From the NCBI RefSeq assembly GCF_029894425.1, contig NZ_JARXYJ010000001.1:7646501-7710500 (forward strand): a stretch of DNA of 64,000 nucleotides. The letters are read 5' to 3'. Source of the stretch: Streptomyces sp. SAI-127. GTDB taxonomy: Bacteria > Actinomycetota > Actinomycetes > Streptomycetales > Streptomycetaceae. Under the pieces are notes generated by a model. That model saw only the letters and a list, made by a program, of their open reading frames with translations. It did not search any database and was not told the DNA's origin. The position numbers and the translations under genes are program-made. Positions 26,227 through 35,260 of this stretch are shown here, one piece after another (positions within the stretch are counted from its first letter, which is position 1; each line of letters opens with the position of its first letter).

Positions 26227-26517
26227 ATGAGCGTGTTCGCGCAGGTGATCTACATCGCGCTGATGGTGTTCCTCATCGTGCTCATCTTCCGGTTGGTCAT
26301 GGACTACGTCTTCCAGTTCGCCCGCTCGTGGCAACCCGGCAAGGCGATGGTGGTCGTTCTGGAGGCCACCTACACTGTCACCGATCCACCGTTGAAGCTT
26401 CTGCGGCGGTTCATCCCGCCGCTGCGTCTCGGGGGCGTGGCGCTCGACCTGTCCTTCTTCGTGCTGATGATCATCGTCTACATCCTCATCTCCATCATGG
26501 GAAACCTGGCGAGGTGA
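26227..26517 (+). CDS. YggT family membrane protein
   Basis: 96 residues with two membrane helices (about 4-23 and 70-93) joined by a loop containing the typical YVFQFARSWQP and TDPPLKLLRRFIPPLRLGG. YggT proteins sit between sepF and divIVA across Gram-positive bacteria; the function is unsettled, with links to osmotic stress and division. The start ATG follows a purine-rich ribosome site (GGGGAGAGGG). Confidence 0.92.
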   Translation: MSVFAQVIYIALMVFLIVLIFRLVMDYVFQFARSWQPGKAMVVVLEATYTVTDPPLKLLRRFIPPLRLGGVALDLSFFVLMIIVYILISIMGNLAR

Positions 26518-26569
26518 CTGTGGACGATACGGTCTTGCCGACTGCCGATGACTACGTTGAGGTGAAGAG

Positions 26570-27775
26570 ATGCCGTTGACCCCCGAGGACGTGCGGAACA
26601 AGCAGTTCACGACCGTCCGCCTCCGAGAAGGCTATGACGAGGACGAGGTCGATGCCTTCCTCGACGAGGTCGAAGCCGAACTGACCCGCCTGCTGCGCGA
26701 GAACGAGGACCTGCGCGCCAAGCTGGCCGCGGCGACGCGTGCTGCTGCCCAGAACCAGCAGAACATGCGCAAGCCCCCGGAGCAGCAGGACCAGCAGCAG
26801 GGTGGCATGCCCGGACAGGGAATGCCGCAGCAGGGCATGCGTGGGCCAGGTCCCGGCGCTCCCGTACCTGCCGGCATATCTGGTCCGCCGCAGCAGCAGA
26901 TGGGCGGCCCCATGGGTGGCCCGCCCCAGCTGCCGAGCGGTGCTCCGCAGCTGCCCGCCGGCCCCGGCGGTGGCCAGGGTGGCCCGCAGGGGCAGATGGG
27001 CCAGGGTCAGATGGGCCAGGGCCCCATGGGTCAGGGGCAGATGGGCCAGGGCCAGATGGGCCAGGGTCCGATGGGTCAGGGCCCCATGGGCGGTCAGCCG
27101 CCCATGCAGCAGCAGATGGGTGGCCCGATGGGCGGCCCCATGGGCGGTCCGATGGGCGGCCCCGGTCAGGGCCCCGGTGGCGACAGCGCCGCTCGTGTCC
27201 TCTCGCTGGCCCAGCAGACCGCCGACCAGGCGATCGCGGAGGCCCGTTCCGAGGCCAACAAGATCGTCGGCGAGGCGCGTTCGCGTGCCGAGGGTCTCGA
27301 GCGTGACGCCCGTGCCAAGGCCGACGCCCTGGAGCGGGACGCGCAGGAGAAGCACCGCGTCGCGATGGGCTCCCTGGAGTCCGCCCGCGCCACGCTGGAG
27401 CGCAAGGTCGAGGACCTGCGCGGCTTCGAGCGCGAGTACCGCACGCGTCTGAAGTCGTACCTCGAGTCGCAGCTGCGTCAGCTGGAGACCCAGGCCGACG
27501 ACTCGCTGGCTCCGCCGCGTACCCCGGCGACCGCGTCGCTGCCGCCGTCCCCGGCGCCTTCCATGGCTCCGGCCGGTGCGAGCGCGCCGTCGTACGGTGG
27601 CAACCAGGGCATGGGCGGCGGTCCTTCGCCGGCCGCTCCGTCCTACGGCGGCCAGCAGCAGATGTCTCCCGCCATGACCCAGCCGATGGCGCCGGTACGG
27701 CCGCAGGGTCCCGGTCCGATGGGACAGGCTCCCTCGCCGATGCGTGGCTTCCTCATCGACGAGGACGACAACTGA
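26570..27775 (+). CDS. divIVA: Polar growth scaffold DivIVA (Wag31)
   Basis: 401 residues. DivIVA marks hyphal tips and branch sites and directs apical growth in Streptomyces, where it is essential. The N-terminal membrane-binding domain contains [20 protein letters not shown] and a short coiled coil to about residue 55. A Gln/Gly/Met-rich linker with tandem repeats (residues 66-205) follows. A long coiled coil comes next (about 205-305, [18 protein letters not shown] onward), then a Pro/Ser-rich tail ending in FLIDEDDN. The linker is the most variable part of the family. The gene is closed by a strong terminator. Confidence 0.97.
   Translation: MPLTPEDVRNKQFTTVRLREGYDEDEVDAFLDEVEAELTRLLRENEDLRAKLAAATRAAAQNQQNMRKPPEQQDQQQGGMPGQGMPQQGMRGPGPGAPVPAGISGPPQQQMGGPMGGPPQLPSGAPQLPAGPGGGQGGPQGQMGQGQMGQGPMGQGQMGQGQMGQGPMGQGPMGGQPPMQQQMGGPMGGPMGGPMGGPGQGPGGDSAARVLSLAQQTADQAIAEARSEANKIVGEARSRAEGLERDARAKADALERDAQEKHRVAMGSLESARATLERKVEDLRGFEREYRTRLKSYLESQLRQLETQADDSLAPPRTPATASLPPSPAPSMAPAGASAPSYGGNQGMGGGPSPAAPSYGGQQQMSPAMTQPMAPVRPQGPGPMGQAPSPMRGFLIDEDDN
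26990..27165 (+). repeat. Tandem repeats encoding the DivIVA linker
   Basis: Imperfect 12- to 15-base units built on GGNCAGATGGGC encode G-Q-M-G-Q-G and G-Q-G-P-M-G runs, followed by GGPMG units. It is in frame throughout, so copy-number change would alter linker length without breaking the gene. Confidence 0.8.
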
Positions 27776-27810
27776 CGGCCTCTAGTACGCCTTAGGCGTC
27801 GGCAGCGTTC

Positions 27811-27848
27811 AGGGCGAGGCCCCGGATTTCGATCCGGGGCCTCGCCCT
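27811..27848 (+). terminator. Rho-independent terminator after divIVA
   Basis: A perfect 17-bp stem (AGGGCGAGGCCCCGGAT and complement) is capped by a UUCG tetraloop and followed by TTT. It is the strongest terminator in the window and closes the dcw-divIVA block. Confidence 0.92.
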
Positions 27849-27883
27849 TTTACGCGGGTTGATCACCGTGGCGTGGATACGCG

Positions 27884-27916
27884 GAAGGCCCGGCCCCTCC
27901 TGGGGACCGGGCCTTC
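27884..27916 (-). terminator. Terminator after ileS
   Basis: GAAGGCCCGG at 27884-27893 pairs with CCGGGCCTTC at 27907-27916, and part of the loop can extend the stem. It lies 11 bases beyond the ileS stop. Confidence 0.75.
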
Positions 27917-27926
27917 GCTCTCGCGG

Positions 27927-30900
27927 TTACGCCTTGCGCAGGCGGAACGTCAGGGACAGGCCCTCGTCGGTGAACGGGGTGCCGTAGGTGTCGTCCGCCT
28001 CACCCTGGGCGAAGTCCGTGGCGAGGACCTCGTCGCTGATCAGGGGTGTGTGCTCGGACAGGGCCGCGATCACGGCCGGGTCCGTGGCCGTCCAGCGGAG
28101 CGCGATGCGGTCGGCCACGTCGAGGCCGCTGTTCTTGCGGGCCTCCTGGATCAGGCGGATCGCGTCACGGGCCAGGCCCGCCTGGCGGAGTTCCTCCGTG
28201 ATCTCCAGGTCCAGCGCCACCGTGGCACCGGAGTCGGACGCCACCGACCAGCCCTCGCGCGGGGTCTCCGTGATGATCACCTCGTCGGGGGCGAGCGTGA
28301 TCGTCTCGCCGTCGACCTCGACCGACGCCGTGCCCTCGCGCAGGGCGAGGGAGAGCGCGGCCGCGTCGGCGTTGGCGACGGCCTTGGCCACGTCCTGGAC
28401 GCGCTTGCCGAAACGCTTGCCGAGGGCGCGGAAGTTGGCCTTCGCCGTGGTGTCGACCAGGCTGCCGCCGACCTCGCTGAGGGAGGCGAGCGCGCTCACG
28501 TTCAGCTCCTCCGTGATCTGCGCGTGCAGTTCACGGTCGAGTGAGCCGAAGCCGGTCGCGGCGATGAGCGCCCGGGACAGCGGCTGACGGGTCTTCACAC
28601 CCGACTCCGCGCGCGTGGCACGGCCCAGCTCGACGAGCCGGCGCACCAGGACCATCTGCTTCGACAGCTCCGGGTCGATGGCGGAGAGGTCCGCCTCCGG
28701 CCAGGAGGCCAGGTGCACGGACTCCGGGACGCCGGGGGTGACCGGCACGACCAGGTCCTGCCAGACCCGCTCGGTGATGAACGGGGTCAGCGGGGCCATC
28801 AGCTTGGTGACCGTCTCGACGACCTCGTGCAGCGTGCGCAGCGCGGCCTTGTCGCCCTGCCAGAAGCGGCGCCGGGACCGGCGCACGTACCAGTTGGACA
28901 GGTCGTCGACGAACGCCGACAGGAGCTTGCCGGCGCGCTGGGTGTCGTACGACTCCAGGGACTGGGTCACCTGGTCGGTCAGCGCGTGCAGTTCGGACAG
29001 CAGCCAGCGGTCCAGGACCGGGCGGTCGGCCGGGGCCGGGTCCGCCTCGCTGGGCGCCCAGTCGGACGTGCGCGCGTACAGGGCCTGGAAGGCGACGGTG
29101 TTCCAGTACGTCAGGAGCGTCTTACGGACGACCTCCTGGATCGTGCCGTGGCCCACGCGACGGGCCGCCCACGGGGAGCCGCCGGCCGCCATGAACCAGC
29201 GCACCGCGTCCGCCCCGTGCCGGTCCATCAGAGGGATCGGCTCCAGGGTGTTGCCCAGGTGCTTGGACATCTTGCGGCCGTCCTCGGCGAGGATGTGACC
29301 GAGGCAGACGACGTTCTCGTACGACGACTTGTCGAAGACCAGGGTGCCGACGGCCATCAGCGTGTAGAACCAGCCTCGTGTCTGGTCGATGGCCTCGCTG
29401 ATGAACTGCGCCGGGTAGCGGGACTCGAACAGCTCCTTGTTCTTGTACGGGTAGCCCCACTGCGCGAACGGCATCGAACCCGAGTCGTACCAGGCGTCGA
29501 TGACCTCCGGCACGCGCGTGGCCGTCTTCTGGCACTGGGGGCACGCGAAGGTGACCTCGTCGATGAACGGGCGGTGCGGGTCAAGGCCGGAGTGGTCCGT
29601 GCCGGTCAGCTCGGTGAGCTCCGCGCGGGAGCCCACGACGGTGAGGTGGTCGTCCTCGCAGCGCCAGATCGGCAGCGGGGTGCCCCAGTAGCGGTTGCGG
29701 GACAGCGCCCAGTCGATGTTGTTCTGCAGCCAGTCGCCGAAGCGGCCGTGCTTCACCGTCTCCGGGAACCAGTTGGTGTTCTCGTTCTCCTGGAGGAGGC
29801 GGTCCTTGGCGGCGGTGGTGCGGATGTACCAGGACGGCTGCGCGTAGTAGAGGAGCGCGGTGTGGCAGCGCCAGCAGTGCGGGTAGCTGTGCTCGTACGG
29901 GATGTGCCGGAAGAGGAGGCCGCGCTGCTGGAGGTCCTCGGTGAGCTTTTCGTCCGCCTTCTTGAAGAAGACGCCGCCGACCAGGGGGACGTCCTCCTCG
30001 AACGTGCCGTCCCGGCGGACGGGGTTCACGACGGGCAGGCCGTAGGCGCGGCAGACCTTGAGGTCGTCCTCACCGAACGCGGGCGACTGGTGGACCAGGC
30101 CCGTACCGTCCTCGGTCGTGACGTACTCGGCGTTGACCACGTAGTGGGCAGGCTCCGGGAACTCCACGAGCTCGAACGGACGTTGATAGGTCCAGCGCTC
30201 CATCTCGGCGCCCGTGAAGGTCTGGCCGGTGGTCTCCCAGCCCTCGCCGAGCGCCTTGGCGAGCAGCGGCTCGGCGACGACGAGCTTCTCCTCGCCGTCG
30301 GTCGCGACGACGTAGGTGACCTCGGGGTGCGCGGCCACGGCCGTGTTGGACACCAGCGTCCAGGGGGTCGTCGTCCAGACCAGGAGCGCGGCCTGGCCGG
30401 CGAGCGGACCGGAGGTGAGCGGGAAACGGACGTACACGGAAGGGTCGACGATCGTCTCGTAGCCCTGCGCCAGCTCGTGGTCCGACAGGCCCGTCTCGTC
30501 GCGGGGGCACCAGGGGGCCACGCGGTAGTCCTGGACCAGCAGGCCCTTGTTGAAGATCTCCTTGAGCGACCACCAGACGGACTCGATGTACTCCGGGTCC
30601 ATCGTGCGGTAGGGGTCCTGGAGGTCGGTCCAGTAACCCATGCGGGTCGTGAGCGCCTCGAAGGCGTCGGTGTGGCGGGTCACGGACTCGCGGCACTTGG
30701 CGTTGAACTCGGCGATGCCGTACGCCTCGATGTCCTTCTTGCCGGTGAAGCCGAGCTCCTTCTCGACCGCCAGCTCCACCGGCAGGCCGTGACAGTCCCA
30801 GCCGGCCTTGCGGGCCACGTGGTAGCCGCGCATGGTGCGGAAGCGGGGGAAGACGTCCTTGAAGACGCGCGCCTCGATGTGGTGGGCGCCGGGCATGCCG

Positions 30901-31064
30901 TTGGCGGTGGGCGGGCCCTCGTAGAACACCCACTCGGGGCGGCCCTCGGACTGCTCCAGGCTCTTGGCGAAGATCTTCTGCTCGCGCCAGAAGTCGAGCA
31001 CCGCGTGCTCGAGCGCGGGCAGGTCGACCTGGGCGGGCACCTGGCGGTACGTCGGCGTTGTCAT
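27927..31064 (-). CDS. ileS: Isoleucyl-tRNA synthetase
   Basis: 1045 residues, longer than the E. coli enzyme (about 938). It charges tRNA-Ile and edits valine. The HIGH motif appears as the variant GMPGAHHIEAR, as in one large IleRS subgroup, followed by KAGWDCHGLPVELAVEKELG. The second motif is KMSKHLGN, and CP1 editing-domain sequences (such as LLVWTTTPWTLVSNTA) are present. The ATG at 31064 has GGAGG about 10 bases upstream. The frame stays open to 31538, but that part is the T-box leader and is not coding. Expression is likely set by the T-box at 31075-31380. Confidence 0.96.
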   Translation of the reverse strand: MTTPTYRQVPAQVDLPALEHAVLDFWREQKIFAKSLEQSEGRPEWVFYEGPPTANGMPGAHHIEARVFKDVFPRFRTMRGYHVARKAGWDCHGLPVELAVEKELGFTGKKDIEAYGIAEFNAKCRESVTRHTDAFEALTTRMGYWTDLQDPYRTMDPEYIESVWWSLKEIFNKGLLVQDYRVAPWCPRDETGLSDHELAQGYETIVDPSVYVRFPLTSGPLAGQAALLVWTTTPWTLVSNTAVAAHPEVTYVVATDGEEKLVVAEPLLAKALGEGWETTGQTFTGAEMERWTYQRPFELVEFPEPAHYVVNAEYVTTEDGTGLVHQSPAFGEDDLKVCRAYGLPVVNPVRRDGTFEEDVPLVGGVFFKKADEKLTEDLQQRGLLFRHIPYEHSYPHCWRCHTALLYYAQPSWYIRTTAAKDRLLQENENTNWFPETVKHGRFGDWLQNNIDWALSRNRYWGTPLPIWRCEDDHLTVVGSRAELTELTGTDHSGLDPHRPFIDEVTFACPQCQKTATRVPEVIDAWYDSGSMPFAQWGYPYKNKELFESRYPAQFISEAIDQTRGWFYTLMAVGTLVFDKSSYENVVCLGHILAEDGRKMSKHLGNTLEPIPLMDRHGADAVRWFMAAGGSPWAARRVGHGTIQEVVRKTLLTYWNTVAFQALYARTSDWAPSEADPAPADRPVLDRWLLSELHALTDQVTQSLESYDTQRAGKLLSAFVDDLSNWYVRRSRRRFWQGDKAALRTLHEVVETVTKLMAPLTPFITERVWQDLVVPVTPGVPESVHLASWPEADLSAIDPELSKQMVLVRRLVELGRATRAESGVKTRQPLSRALIAATGFGSLDRELHAQITEELNVSALASLSEVGGSLVDTTAKANFRALGKRFGKRVQDVAKAVANADAAALSLALREGTASVEVDGETITLAPDEVIITETPREGWSVASDSGATVALDLEITEELRQAGLARDAIRLIQEARKNSGLDVADRIALRWTATDPAVIAALSEHTPLISDEVLATDFAQGEADDTYGTPFTDEGLSLTFRLRKA

Positions 31065-31074
31065 CAGCGAGCTT

Positions 31075-31380
31075 CCTCCGGCGGACTTGCTGCCTTCCGT
31101 CCGGAGGGACGAGAGTCCGTGCGCCGGTTTCGGCGCGCTCCCGCGGTACCACCCTCCTTGGCCCGCCGACGCCTGGTGTGCGTCGGTGAGCCCCCTCATT
31201 GGGGCCGCGATGCCGGGTCTACTGGCCCTGGTGGCCCGTGGGCGGAGCCCACTGATCCAAGGCTTTCTTCCGGCGGCTCCGGGGTGATCTTCACGTCGCG
31301 CTCGCCCCCGGGCTTCCACCGTCCCCGGGTCGCTCTGGGCTGCGTACGCCGCTACTCGTCCCCATCCACGCTTTTCGCTC
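31075..31380 (-). ncRNA. T-box riboswitch of ileS, translational type
   Basis: Read on the minus strand, GGTGGTACCGCGG (about 31141-31153) matches the T-box core, and its UGGU can pair with the ACCA end of uncharged tRNA-Ile. Upstream lies a stem I region starting near GACGAGTAGC (about 31360) with a GAAGATCACC specifier loop. Its ATC (complement of 31286-31288) is an isoleucine codon. Downstream, CCTCCGG (31107-31101) can pair with CCGGAGG (31081-31075), which contains the ileS ribosome site. That makes a translational switch, as known for actinobacterial ileS T-boxes. A possible -10 element TACACT lies at 31386-31391. Confidence 0.88.
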
Positions 31381-31675
31381 CGACCAGTGTACGGCGCCCC
31401 GGGGACAGCGGCCGACCGGTTTTCCGGAGCCGGACGCGGAGGCCGCCGTAGGGCTCGGAGTGACCCGAATGGAGCGGCACGACTGTTCGGATTCCGGGAC
31501 GTACGATCCGGCGGATTACCTGGCGGGGAGCTGGGCACAACGCATGCATGCTTCCCGCCCCGCGCGCGCGGGGCGGGCGAATCGGGCGGCGTGCCCCGTT
31601 GCCGCGGGACTCAAGTCGATTTATCGTCCCAGCACGATTCGCGAGCAAGATCACAATATGTGAAGGGGCCGCGGC
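31381..31675. other. Divergent gap between ileS leader and the DksA-like gene
   Basis: 295 bases with no supported gene. It must hold the ileS promoter (candidate TACACT at 31386-31391, minus) and the promoter of the DksA-like gene. A TCACA-ATA-TGTGA palindrome at 31651-31663 abuts the latter's ribosome site and may be an operator. Confidence 0.4.
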
Positions 31676-33046
31676 ATGGTGGCGAAGAAGACCGCCGTAC
31701 AGCAGTCGGCGTCGGGCCGGTCCACCCATGCCCGTGCCTCCGGCGGCGAGGCCAAGGGGGCCGCTGCCAAGGCCGTGAAGGCGGTCGGAGCGGCGGCGAA
31801 GAGCGTCGCGAAGAAGGCCGCCGTCAAGAGCACGCGCGCGGGGGGCGAGAAGGCCGGGGCGAAGAAGGCGGCGCCCCGGAAGACGAGCGGCGCCAAGAAG
31901 GCCACGGCGGCTCCCGGCGGGCGGACAGGCGGGGAGAAGGTCGCGGCCGGGAGACCGGCGGCCGAGACACCTGTCGGCAGGACGGCAGAGGTCACCAAAG
32001 GCGTCGGAAAGGCCTCGGTCACGAAGAAGGACTCGGCCACGAAGAGGGCCGCGGGGCCGAAGAAGGCCGCAGCCGCCAAGGAGGCTGTCGCCAAGAAGGG
32101 CGCGGCCACCAAGAAGGCTGTCGCGAAGAAGACGGCCACCAAGGACGCGGCCACCAAGAAGGCTGCGGTCGCCAAGAAGGCCTCCGCGAAGAAGGCCGTC
32201 GCCAAGAAGGGTGCGGTCGCCAACAAGGCTGTCGCCAGGAAGGCTGTCGCGAAGAAGGCGGCCACCGGGAAGGCAGCCACGAAGAAGGCGGTGACGAAGA
32301 AGGCGGCCACGAAGAAGACCGCAGCGAAGGACACGGCCGCGACCGAGCGCGCGGCCAAGGGCACGACCGCGACGAAGGCCGCGGGGAGGAAGACGGCCGC
32401 GAAGGACATCGCGGTCGAGGAGAAGGCCGCCACGGAGGCCGATGCCCCGCAGGGGGACGCCGGGCAGGGCACCTCCGGGAAGAACACCCTCACCAAGAGG
32501 GCGGCCAGGAAAAGCACGGCCAAGAAGGCGGGCGCGGCCGAGGCCGCGAAGCAGACGGGAGCCACGACAGTGGTTGCGAAGAAGACTCCTGGCACGGCCA
32601 CGGCGGCGAAGACCGCCCTACCCAACGCGCGGGTCTCCGCGGTGGAGCCCGGCGAGCTCGCGGTGCGCCCGGGTGAGGACCCGTGGACGCCCGAAGAGGT
32701 CTCCGAGGCGCGCGCAGAGCTCACGGCCGAGGCCTTGCGGCTGAGTACCGAGATCACCACCTCGGAGGAGTCCCTGGTCGGGCTCATGAGGGACTCCGGG
32801 GACGGCGCCGGCGACGACCAGGCCGACACCGGGACCAAGAACATCACGCGCGAGAGCGAGATGGCCCTCGCGGCCAACGCGCGCGAGATGCTCCTCCAGA
32901 CCGAACGCGCCCTGGGCCGGCTCGACGCCGGCACCTACGGCCTGTGCGAGAACTGCGGCAATCCCATCGGCAAGGCACGCATGCAGGCCTTCCCGCGCGC
33001 GACCCTGTGCGTGGAGTGCAAGCAGAAGCAGGAACGCCGGTACTGA
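31676..33046 (+). CDS. DksA/TraR zinc-finger protein with long histone H1-like Lys/Ala tail
   Basis: 456 residues. The first 320 are almost only Ala, Lys, Thr and Gly with many AKKA/TKKA repeats, like eukaryotic histone H1 tails and bacterial nucleoid proteins. The C-terminal 120 residues form a DksA/TraR-type domain. A helical hairpin ([19 protein letters not shown]) leads to a C4 zinc finger with Cys424, Cys427, Cys445 and Cys448 ([13 protein letters not shown] and LCVECKQKQ). The acidic tip residues of true DksA are not evident. It probably binds nucleic acid through the tail and RNA polymerase or DNA through the finger; both roles are inferred. The ATG follows GAAGGGG. The tail makes its length unusual for the family (normally 100-200). 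Confidence 0.85.
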   Translation: MVAKKTAVQQSASGRSTHARASGGEAKGAAAKAVKAVGAAAKSVAKKAAVKSTRAGGEKAGAKKAAPRKTSGAKKATAAPGGRTGGEKVAAGRPAAETPVGRTAEVTKGVGKASVTKKDSATKRAAGPKKAAAAKEAVAKKGAATKKAVAKKTATKDAATKKAAVAKKASAKKAVAKKGAVANKAVARKAVAKKAATGKAATKKAVTKKAATKKTAAKDTAATERAAKGTTATKAAGRKTAAKDIAVEEKAATEADAPQGDAGQGTSGKNTLTKRAARKSTAKKAGAAEAAKQTGATTVVAKKTPGTATAAKTALPNARVSAVEPGELAVRPGEDPWTPEEVSEARAELTAEALRLSTEITTSEESLVGLMRDSGDGAGDDQADTGTKNITRESEMALAANAREMLLQTERALGRLDAGTYGLCENCGNPIGKARMQAFPRATLCVECKQKQERRY

Positions 33047-33107
33047 GGGTCTTTGGAGGCGTGTCGTACCCTCGTCCTCAGTCAGGTATCTAGGTCGAGG
33101 GACTCAC

Positions 33108-33683
33108 GTGACAGAGGCGGAGCGCATCATCGGTACGCCGGATTCCCCAGAGGCGGCGGGGGCGGAGCCGGAGCAGGACCAGACGGCGCGGCCCAGGGGC
33201 AGGCGTCGTATCGCCGTGCTGTTCACGGTGGCCGCCTTCGCGTACGCCCTCGACCTGGTCAGCAAGATGATCGTGGTCGCCAAGCTGGAGCACCACGAGC
33301 CGATCGAGATCGTCGGGGACTGGCTGAGGTTCGAGGCGATCCGCAACGCGGGCGCGGCCTTCGGCTTCGGTGAGGCCTTCACCGTGATCTTCACGGTGAT
33401 CGCGGCGGCCGTGATCGTGGTCATCGCCCGGCTCGCCCGCAAGCTCTACAGCCTGCCCTGGGCGATCGCGCTCGGTCTGCTGCTCGGCGGCGCGTTCGGC
33501 AACCTCACCGACCGGATCTTCCGCTCCCCGGGCGTGTTCGAGGGTGCGGTCGTCGACTTCATCGCGCCCAAGCACTTCGCCGTCTTCAACCTCGCCGACT
33601 CGGCGATCGTGTGCGGCGGCATCCTGATCGTGCTGCTGTCGTTCAAGGGACTCGACCCCGACGGCACGGTCCACAAGGACTGA
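33108..33683 (+). CDS. lspA: Lipoprotein signal peptidase (signal peptidase II)
   Basis: 191 residues with four membrane helices after a charged head of about 35 residues. It removes signal peptides from diacylglyceryl-modified prolipoproteins. The two catalytic aspartates are Asp135 in GNLTDRIFR and Asp164 in FNLADSAIV; the upstream [10 protein letters not shown] is also conserved. The GTG start follows GAGGGA. It lies 61 bases after the DksA-like gene and directly before rluD, an arrangement common in bacteria. Confidence 0.95.
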   Translation: MTEAERIIGTPDSPEAAGAEPEQDQTARPRGRRRIAVLFTVAAFAYALDLVSKMIVVAKLEHHEPIEIVGDWLRFEAIRNAGAAFGFGEAFTVIFTVIAAAVIVVIARLARKLYSLPWAIALGLLLGGAFGNLTDRIFRSPGVFEGAVVDFIAPKHFAVFNLADSAIVCGGILIVLLSFKGLDPDGTVHKD

Positions 33684-33732
33684 TCCACAGCCGCCGGTCG
33701 GGGCTGTCGGTGGTGTCCGGCATACTCGACGG

Positions 33733-34678
33733 GTGAGCACCGTTCCCGAGATCCGTACCCTGCCCGTGCCCGACGGCCTGGAGGGCGAGCGCGTCGACGC
33801 CGCCATCTCCCGCATGTTCGGCTTCTCCCGGACCAAGGCGGCCGAGATCGCCGCCGCGGGGAAGGTCACGGTCGACGGGTCGGTGGTCGGGAAGTCCGAG
33901 CGGGTGCACGGCGGGGCCTGGCTGGAGGTCGAGATGCCCCAGGCGGCCGCGCCGGTGCAGATCGTCGCCGAGCCGGTCGAGGGCATGGAGATCGTCCATG
34001 ACGACGACGACGTGGTCGTGATCGCCAAGCCGGTGGGTGTCGCCGCGCATCCCAGCCCTGGCTGGACCGGGACGACCGTGATCGGCGGGCTCGCCGCCGC
34101 CGGGTACCGCATCTCGACCTCCGGTGCCGCCGAGCGCCAGGGGATCGTGCACCGGCTCGACGTGGGCACCTCGGGGCTGATGGTCGTGGCCAAGTCGGAG
34201 CGGGCGTACACCTCGCTCAAGCGGCAGTTCAAGGAGCGCACGGTCGACAAGCGGTACCACACGCTCGTTCAGGGCCACCCGGACCCGACCAGCGGCACCA
34301 TCGACGCACCCATCGGCCGCCACCCCCAGCACGACTACAAGTGGGCGGTCACGGCCGAGGGCAAGCCGTCCGTGACGCACTACGACCTCATCGAGGCGTT
34401 CCGTGCGGCCTCCCTGCTCGATGTGAAGCTGGAGACCGGGCGCACCCACCAGATCCGCGTCCACATGGCGGCCCACCGCCACCCCTGGCGTCGGCGACCT
34501 GACGTACGGCGCCGACCCGACGCTCGCCAAGCGGCTCCGGCTGACCCGGCAGTGGCTGCACGCCGTGCGGCTCGGCTTCGAGCACCCGGGGGACGGGGAG
34601 TGGGTGGAGTTCGCGAGCGACTATCCGGCGGATCTGCAGCAGGCCCTGGACCTGGTGCGTGAGGAGACCTACGGGTGA
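33733..34678 (+). pseudogene. rluD: 23S rRNA pseudouridine synthase RluD, disrupted by a 1-base insertion
   Basis: The first 250 codons encode a normal RluD. They include an S4 domain ([20 protein letters not shown]), the catalytic Asp in [12 protein letters not shown], and [15 protein letters not shown]. At 34487-34488 the sequence CCCTGGCGTCGGC has one G too many. Removing it restores the expected [18 protein letters not shown] and continues to a stop at 34676-34678, which overlaps the next start as GTGA. As given, the frame instead runs to 34662 in Arg/Pro-rich nonsense, losing about 60 conserved residues. This is either a real lesion or a sequencing error. The GTG start is preceded by CATACT and 6 bases, a leaderless pattern. 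Confidence 0.85.
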
Positions 34679-35145
34679 GCACGCACGCGTACGTGGTGCG
34701 GGTCGCCGAGGACCCCGCCGACCGTGAGGCCTGCTTCACGCTGCGCAAGGAGGTCTTCGTCGGCGAGCAGGGCGTGCCGGAGGACATCGAGTACGACGCC
34801 TACGACGCCGTAGCGGTGCATGTGCTGGCCGTGCGGGAGGACGGGTTGCCGCTCGGGACCGGGCGGCTGCTGTACGGCGCGGCGGCGGCCGGGAAGACCG
34901 GCGGTGACCTGACCGTGGGGTCGCTGGGGCGGCTCGCCGTGACACAGGCGGCGCGCGGACTCGGGGTGGGGGCGGCTCTTGTGCGGGCCGTCGAGGACGC
35001 GGCACGCGCGCGTGGGCTCGTGGCCGTGGATCTGCACGCCCAGACGCATGCGCTGGGGTTCTACGAGCGGCTGGGGTACGTGGCGTACGGGCCGGAGTTT
35101 CCGGACGCGGGCATACCGCACCGGGCCATGCGGCGGGTTCTTTGA
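34675..35145 (+). CDS. GNAT family N-acetyltransferase (ElaA-like)
   Basis: 156 residues. The acetyl-CoA loop is [19 protein letters not shown], followed by [19 protein letters not shown], which is typical of ElaA-type GNAT proteins. An N-terminal [17 protein letters not shown] matches the same group. The substrate is unknown. The GTG start overlaps the ancestral rluD stop by 4 bases, so the two were translationally coupled; the rluD frameshift would weaken that coupling. Confidence 0.87.
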   Translation: MSTHAYVVRVAEDPADREACFTLRKEVFVGEQGVPEDIEYDAYDAVAVHVLAVREDGLPLGTGRLLYGAAAAGKTGGDLTVGSLGRLAVTQAARGLGVGAALVRAVEDAARARGLVAVDLHAQTHALGFYERLGYVAYGPEFPDAGIPHRAMRRVL

Positions 35146-35260
35146 CGCTCGGATCCGCGCCGACGGGAGAGGGCGAGCGAGCGGCGGTCGGGAAGGTCCG
35201 GGCGTGAAGCGGGCAGACTGAAGGGACCGTAGATTTGTCGATCTGCCCGGAGCTCTGACC

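Noticed and set aside
26990..27165. Repeats in divIVA as a CRISPR array
   Set aside because: Units are 12-15 bp, contiguous, without spacers, and in frame within a coding region.
28713..31451. 912-codon plus-strand open frame opposite ileS
   Set aside because: Antisense frame open because of high G+C; the product is low-complexity and the minus strand encodes a complete IleRS.
31065..31538. N-terminal extension of IleRS up to 31538
   Set aside because: It overlaps the T-box and its product is unlike IleRS; the ATG at 31064 starts the conserved N terminus.
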